Source of the DNA: an uncultured Haliea sp.
GTDB lineage: Bacteria > Pseudomonadota > Gammaproteobacteria > Pseudomonadales > Halieaceae
Direction of reading: 5' to 3'
Assembly: GCA_947258585.1 (NCBI GenBank)
Contig: CAMYIZ010000009.1
Span: 42,493 to 106,492 of the forward strand
Length of the DNA: 64,000 nt
Made by a program: the position numbers and the translations under genes. The notes beneath the pieces were generated by a model, which worked only from the letters and a program-made list of their open reading frames with translations, was not told the origin of the DNA and did not search any database. Shown piece by piece: positions 62,586 through 64,000 of this stretch; position 1 is the stretch's first letter; each line of letters starts with the position of its first letter.

Positions 62586-63395
62586 CTACCCCTGCGGCCA
62601 CACGGGCTGGCGCTTGTCGAAGAAAGCCTGGGTACCCTCGCGGGCGTCCGCGGTGGTCATGGTGTCGATCATGGGCTCACAGCTTGTGGCATAGGCTTCA
62701 GCCAGTGGTTTGTTGAGTTGCTCATAGAACGCCGACTTGCCGCGGGCAATCCCCTCGGTGGACTTCCCCGCGATTTTCCGGGCCAGCTGTTCGGTGACTG
62801 CCCGCAGCGAGGCAGCCGGTACCGCACGGTTGACCAGCCCCATGCGCACGGCGTCCTCGGCATCGAACAGGTCGCCGGTCAGGGCCAATTCCATGGCGTG
62901 TTTGCGATGCATGTTGCGGCCCACCGCTACCAGCGGCGTGGTACAGAAAGCGCCGATGTTGACCCCCGGCAGGCAGAAACGGGCCTCTTCACTGGCGATG
63001 GCAAGATCACAGGCCGCCACCAACTGACAACCCGCCGCGGTGGCAACACCCTGGACACAGGCGACCACCGCCTTGGGGGATCGGGTGATGTCCAGCATAA
63101 GGCGGGAACAGGCTTCCAGAATCCCGCGCATCCGGGCCCTGCAATCAGCTTCCGTTTCGCCGGCCTGAACTGCCATTTCGCGCAGGTCGTGACCCGCGGA
63201 AAAGGCCGGGCCGGAGCTGGCGATGACAATACACCGCACTTCGGCATCCTCTCCTGCAGCGGCCAGAGACTCCTGCAGCTTATTGATCATCTGGCTGGAC
63301 AGCGGATTACGCTGCCCTGGCCGGTTCAGTACGAGCCACAGTACCGACTCTGACAGCTCGGCGATGACCCAGGGAGGCGCTTCTGTTGAGGACAT
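62586..63395 (-). CDS. Enoyl-CoA hydratase/isomerase family protein (ECHDC3-like)
   Basis: A 269-residue crotonase-fold enzyme. Oxyanion-hole segments are FSAGHDLREM (near 65-74) and GVATAAGCQLVAACDLAIASEEARFCLPGVNIG. One of the two catalytic glutamates of true hydratases is not evident, as in the ECHDC3 group, so the reaction may differ from standard hydration. It starts at ATG 63395 with AGGAG upstream and ends with FFDKRQPVWPQG. It stands alone after the convergent transporter operon. Confidence 0.88.
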   Translation of the reverse strand: MSSTEAPPWVIAELSESVLWLVLNRPGQRNPLSSQMINKLQESLAAAGEDAEVRCIVIASSGPAFSAGHDLREMAVQAGETEADCRARMRGILEACSRLMLDITRSPKAVVACVQGVATAAGCQLVAACDLAIASEEARFCLPGVNIGAFCTTPLVAVGRNMHRKHAMELALTGDLFDAEDAVRMGLVNRAVPAASLRAVTEQLARKIAGKSTEGIARGKSAFYEQLNKPLAEAYATSCEPMIDTMTTADAREGTQAFFDKRQPVWPQG

Positions 63396-63536
63396 GGGGA
63401 CTCCTGGTGGCAGGTAATGACGGTATTTGATACTGGCCTGCCCGGACCGACCTGTCCAGCACAGGGCTGATCGGAACACCGACCAATGCCGTATACTCGT
63501 GTGGATCATCAGGACAGCAGAGCAGGAGAACAAACC

Positions 63537-63692
63537 ATGCCAGAGAATACTTCCCCGCCACCGGTAGCACCCAACCATCCCCGCTTGCCCTGCCGCGGCT
63601 GCACCAGAGACTGCACGCACTACGACATCTGCGGGGGCACCCCCTGGCGGATGGACCAGAGGCAGCTGAAGCCCGCGGGTATCCCTGGCTAA
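63537..63692 (+). CDS. Small Cys-rich protein of unknown function
   Basis: A 51-residue protein with ATG 63537 and a clear AGGAG at 63524-63528. The sequence ends in LPCRGCTRDCTHYDICGG and PWRMDQRQLKPAGIPG. Four cysteines in the pattern C-x2-C-x3-C-x5-C suggest a small metal-binding knuckle (Zn or Fe-S), which is inference. TATACT at 63492-63497 may be the -10. It shares 4 bp with the convergent HNH gene stop. I do not recognise a named family. Confidence 0.75.
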   Translation: MPENTSPPPVAPNHPRLPCRGCTRDCTHYDICGGTPWRMDQRQLKPAGIPG

Positions 63693-64000
63693 TAATCCGC
63701 GGGCGCCCAAATCTCCGCGGAGGCGCCATTGAGACGAATGTCGAAGCACCCGCGGTGCAACTGCCGGTGATGGAACCGGCACAGGGTCACCAGATTGTCC
63801 AGCCGCGTTTCCCCACCCTCGGCCCGGTGCTGGATATGATGGGCGTCGACGTACTCCGATTCCTGGCAACCCAGATACTGGCAGACTCCGTCCCGCTCCC
63901 GCAGGGCGCGGCGGATGCGCTCCGGCACAATCCGTGACTTCCTGCCCACGTTCAGCACCTTGCCGGCGTCATCCTCCAGCACCGTCACCAGCGAGGCATC
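63689..64000 (-). CDS. DUF222/HNH endonuclease domain protein (C-terminal end, cut by window edge)
   Basis: About 104 codons of a larger gene are present. The reading frame continues past the right edge, and its last part is the HNH domain: SRIVPERIRRALRERDGVCQ, CQESEYVDAHHIQHRAEGGE, TRLDNLVTLCRFHHRQLH. The Cys pair, the HH and the NL-x-x-LCRFHH pattern form the metal-binding ββα fold. Proteins with an N-terminal DUF222 domain and this end are widespread, often multicopy and sometimes mobile-element-linked. The internal ATG at 63988 is not the start. Confidence 0.88.
   Translation of the reverse strand, partial: DASLVTVLEDDAGKVLNVGRKSRIVPERIRRALRERDGVCQYLGCQESEYVDAHHIQHRAEGGETRLDNLVTLCRFHHRQLHRGCFDIRLNGASAEIWAPADY

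Noticed and set aside
1..64000. CRISPR arrays, toxin-antitoxin pairs, defence islands, prophage genes
   Set aside because: No regularly spaced repeats, cas genes, integrases, restriction systems or phage structural genes were seen on either strand. The truncated HNH gene at the right edge is not enough to call a defence or mobile system.

Overview
The window looks like chromosomal DNA of a GC-rich, aerobic, heterotrophic gammaproteobacterium. The order tsaD / rpsU-yqeY-dnaG-rpoD / tRNA-Ile(CAU) resembles the arrangement in Pseudomonas and relatives. Three TonB-dependent receptors, a PQQ-type sugar dehydrogenase, a BCCT transporter and several exported proteins of unknown function suggest a marine lineage such as Halieaceae (OM60/NOR5). 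The genus is inference; no rRNA is present.

Layout. (1) 1-6631 is core: tsaD on the minus strand, the macromolecular synthesis operon rpsU-yqeY-dnaG-rpoD, an exported two-repeat protein and tRNA-Ile2. (2) 6632-18900 is an accessory island, visibly poorer in GC, lying directly 3' of the tRNA. It has an IS481-like end on the left and a decayed IS3-family transposase on the right. It carries a short-chain dehydrogenase, a cytochrome P450, a TonB-dependent receptor, an MFS transporter, two SnoaL-like proteins, two paralogous double-EthD proteins, an Ldh2-type dehydrogenase and an acyl-CoA synthetase. Together they look like an uptake and degradation pathway for an unidentified hydrophobic substrate. 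(3) 18964-26197: esterase, CadC-like regulator, exported beta-propeller protein, and a two-subunit Tat-exported molybdenum hydroxylase. (4) 26222-29862: a minus-strand run of exported protein, chaC, yghU and yaiL (glutathione-related), followed by a chimeric dead gene joining a glycosyltransferase N-terminus to a phosphatase-superfamily C-terminus. (5) 30066-42981: mixed genes, namely YeeN, a lipoprotein, a cyclase-family protein, a CurA-like reductase, a BCCT transporter, an MltB-like transglycosylase, an exported pyrophosphatase, a large TonB-dependent receptor, a sugar dehydrogenase and small or exported proteins. (6) 43081-51739: a hydantoin-type locus. HyuA-like, DUF917, TonB receptor and hydantoin racemase form a minus-strand operon facing a MalT-type (LAL) regulator across a control region that holds a near-perfect 20-bp dyad. 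(7) 51779-64000: yaeQ, phoD, a GNAT acetyltransferase, a nuclease, nei, a five-gene Yej/Opp-type peptide ABC transporter, an enoyl-CoA hydratase, a small Cys-rich protein, and the C-terminal end of a DUF222/HNH protein cut by the window edge.

The best candidates for undescribed biology are the tRNA-linked P450/EthD island and the hydantoin-type operon with its LAL regulator. Smaller points worth attention are a perfect 12-bp inverted repeat in front of an exported protein (42334-42366), the chimeric dead gene (26222-27071), and a few short unannotated proteins. No CRISPR array, rRNA or intact transposon was seen.
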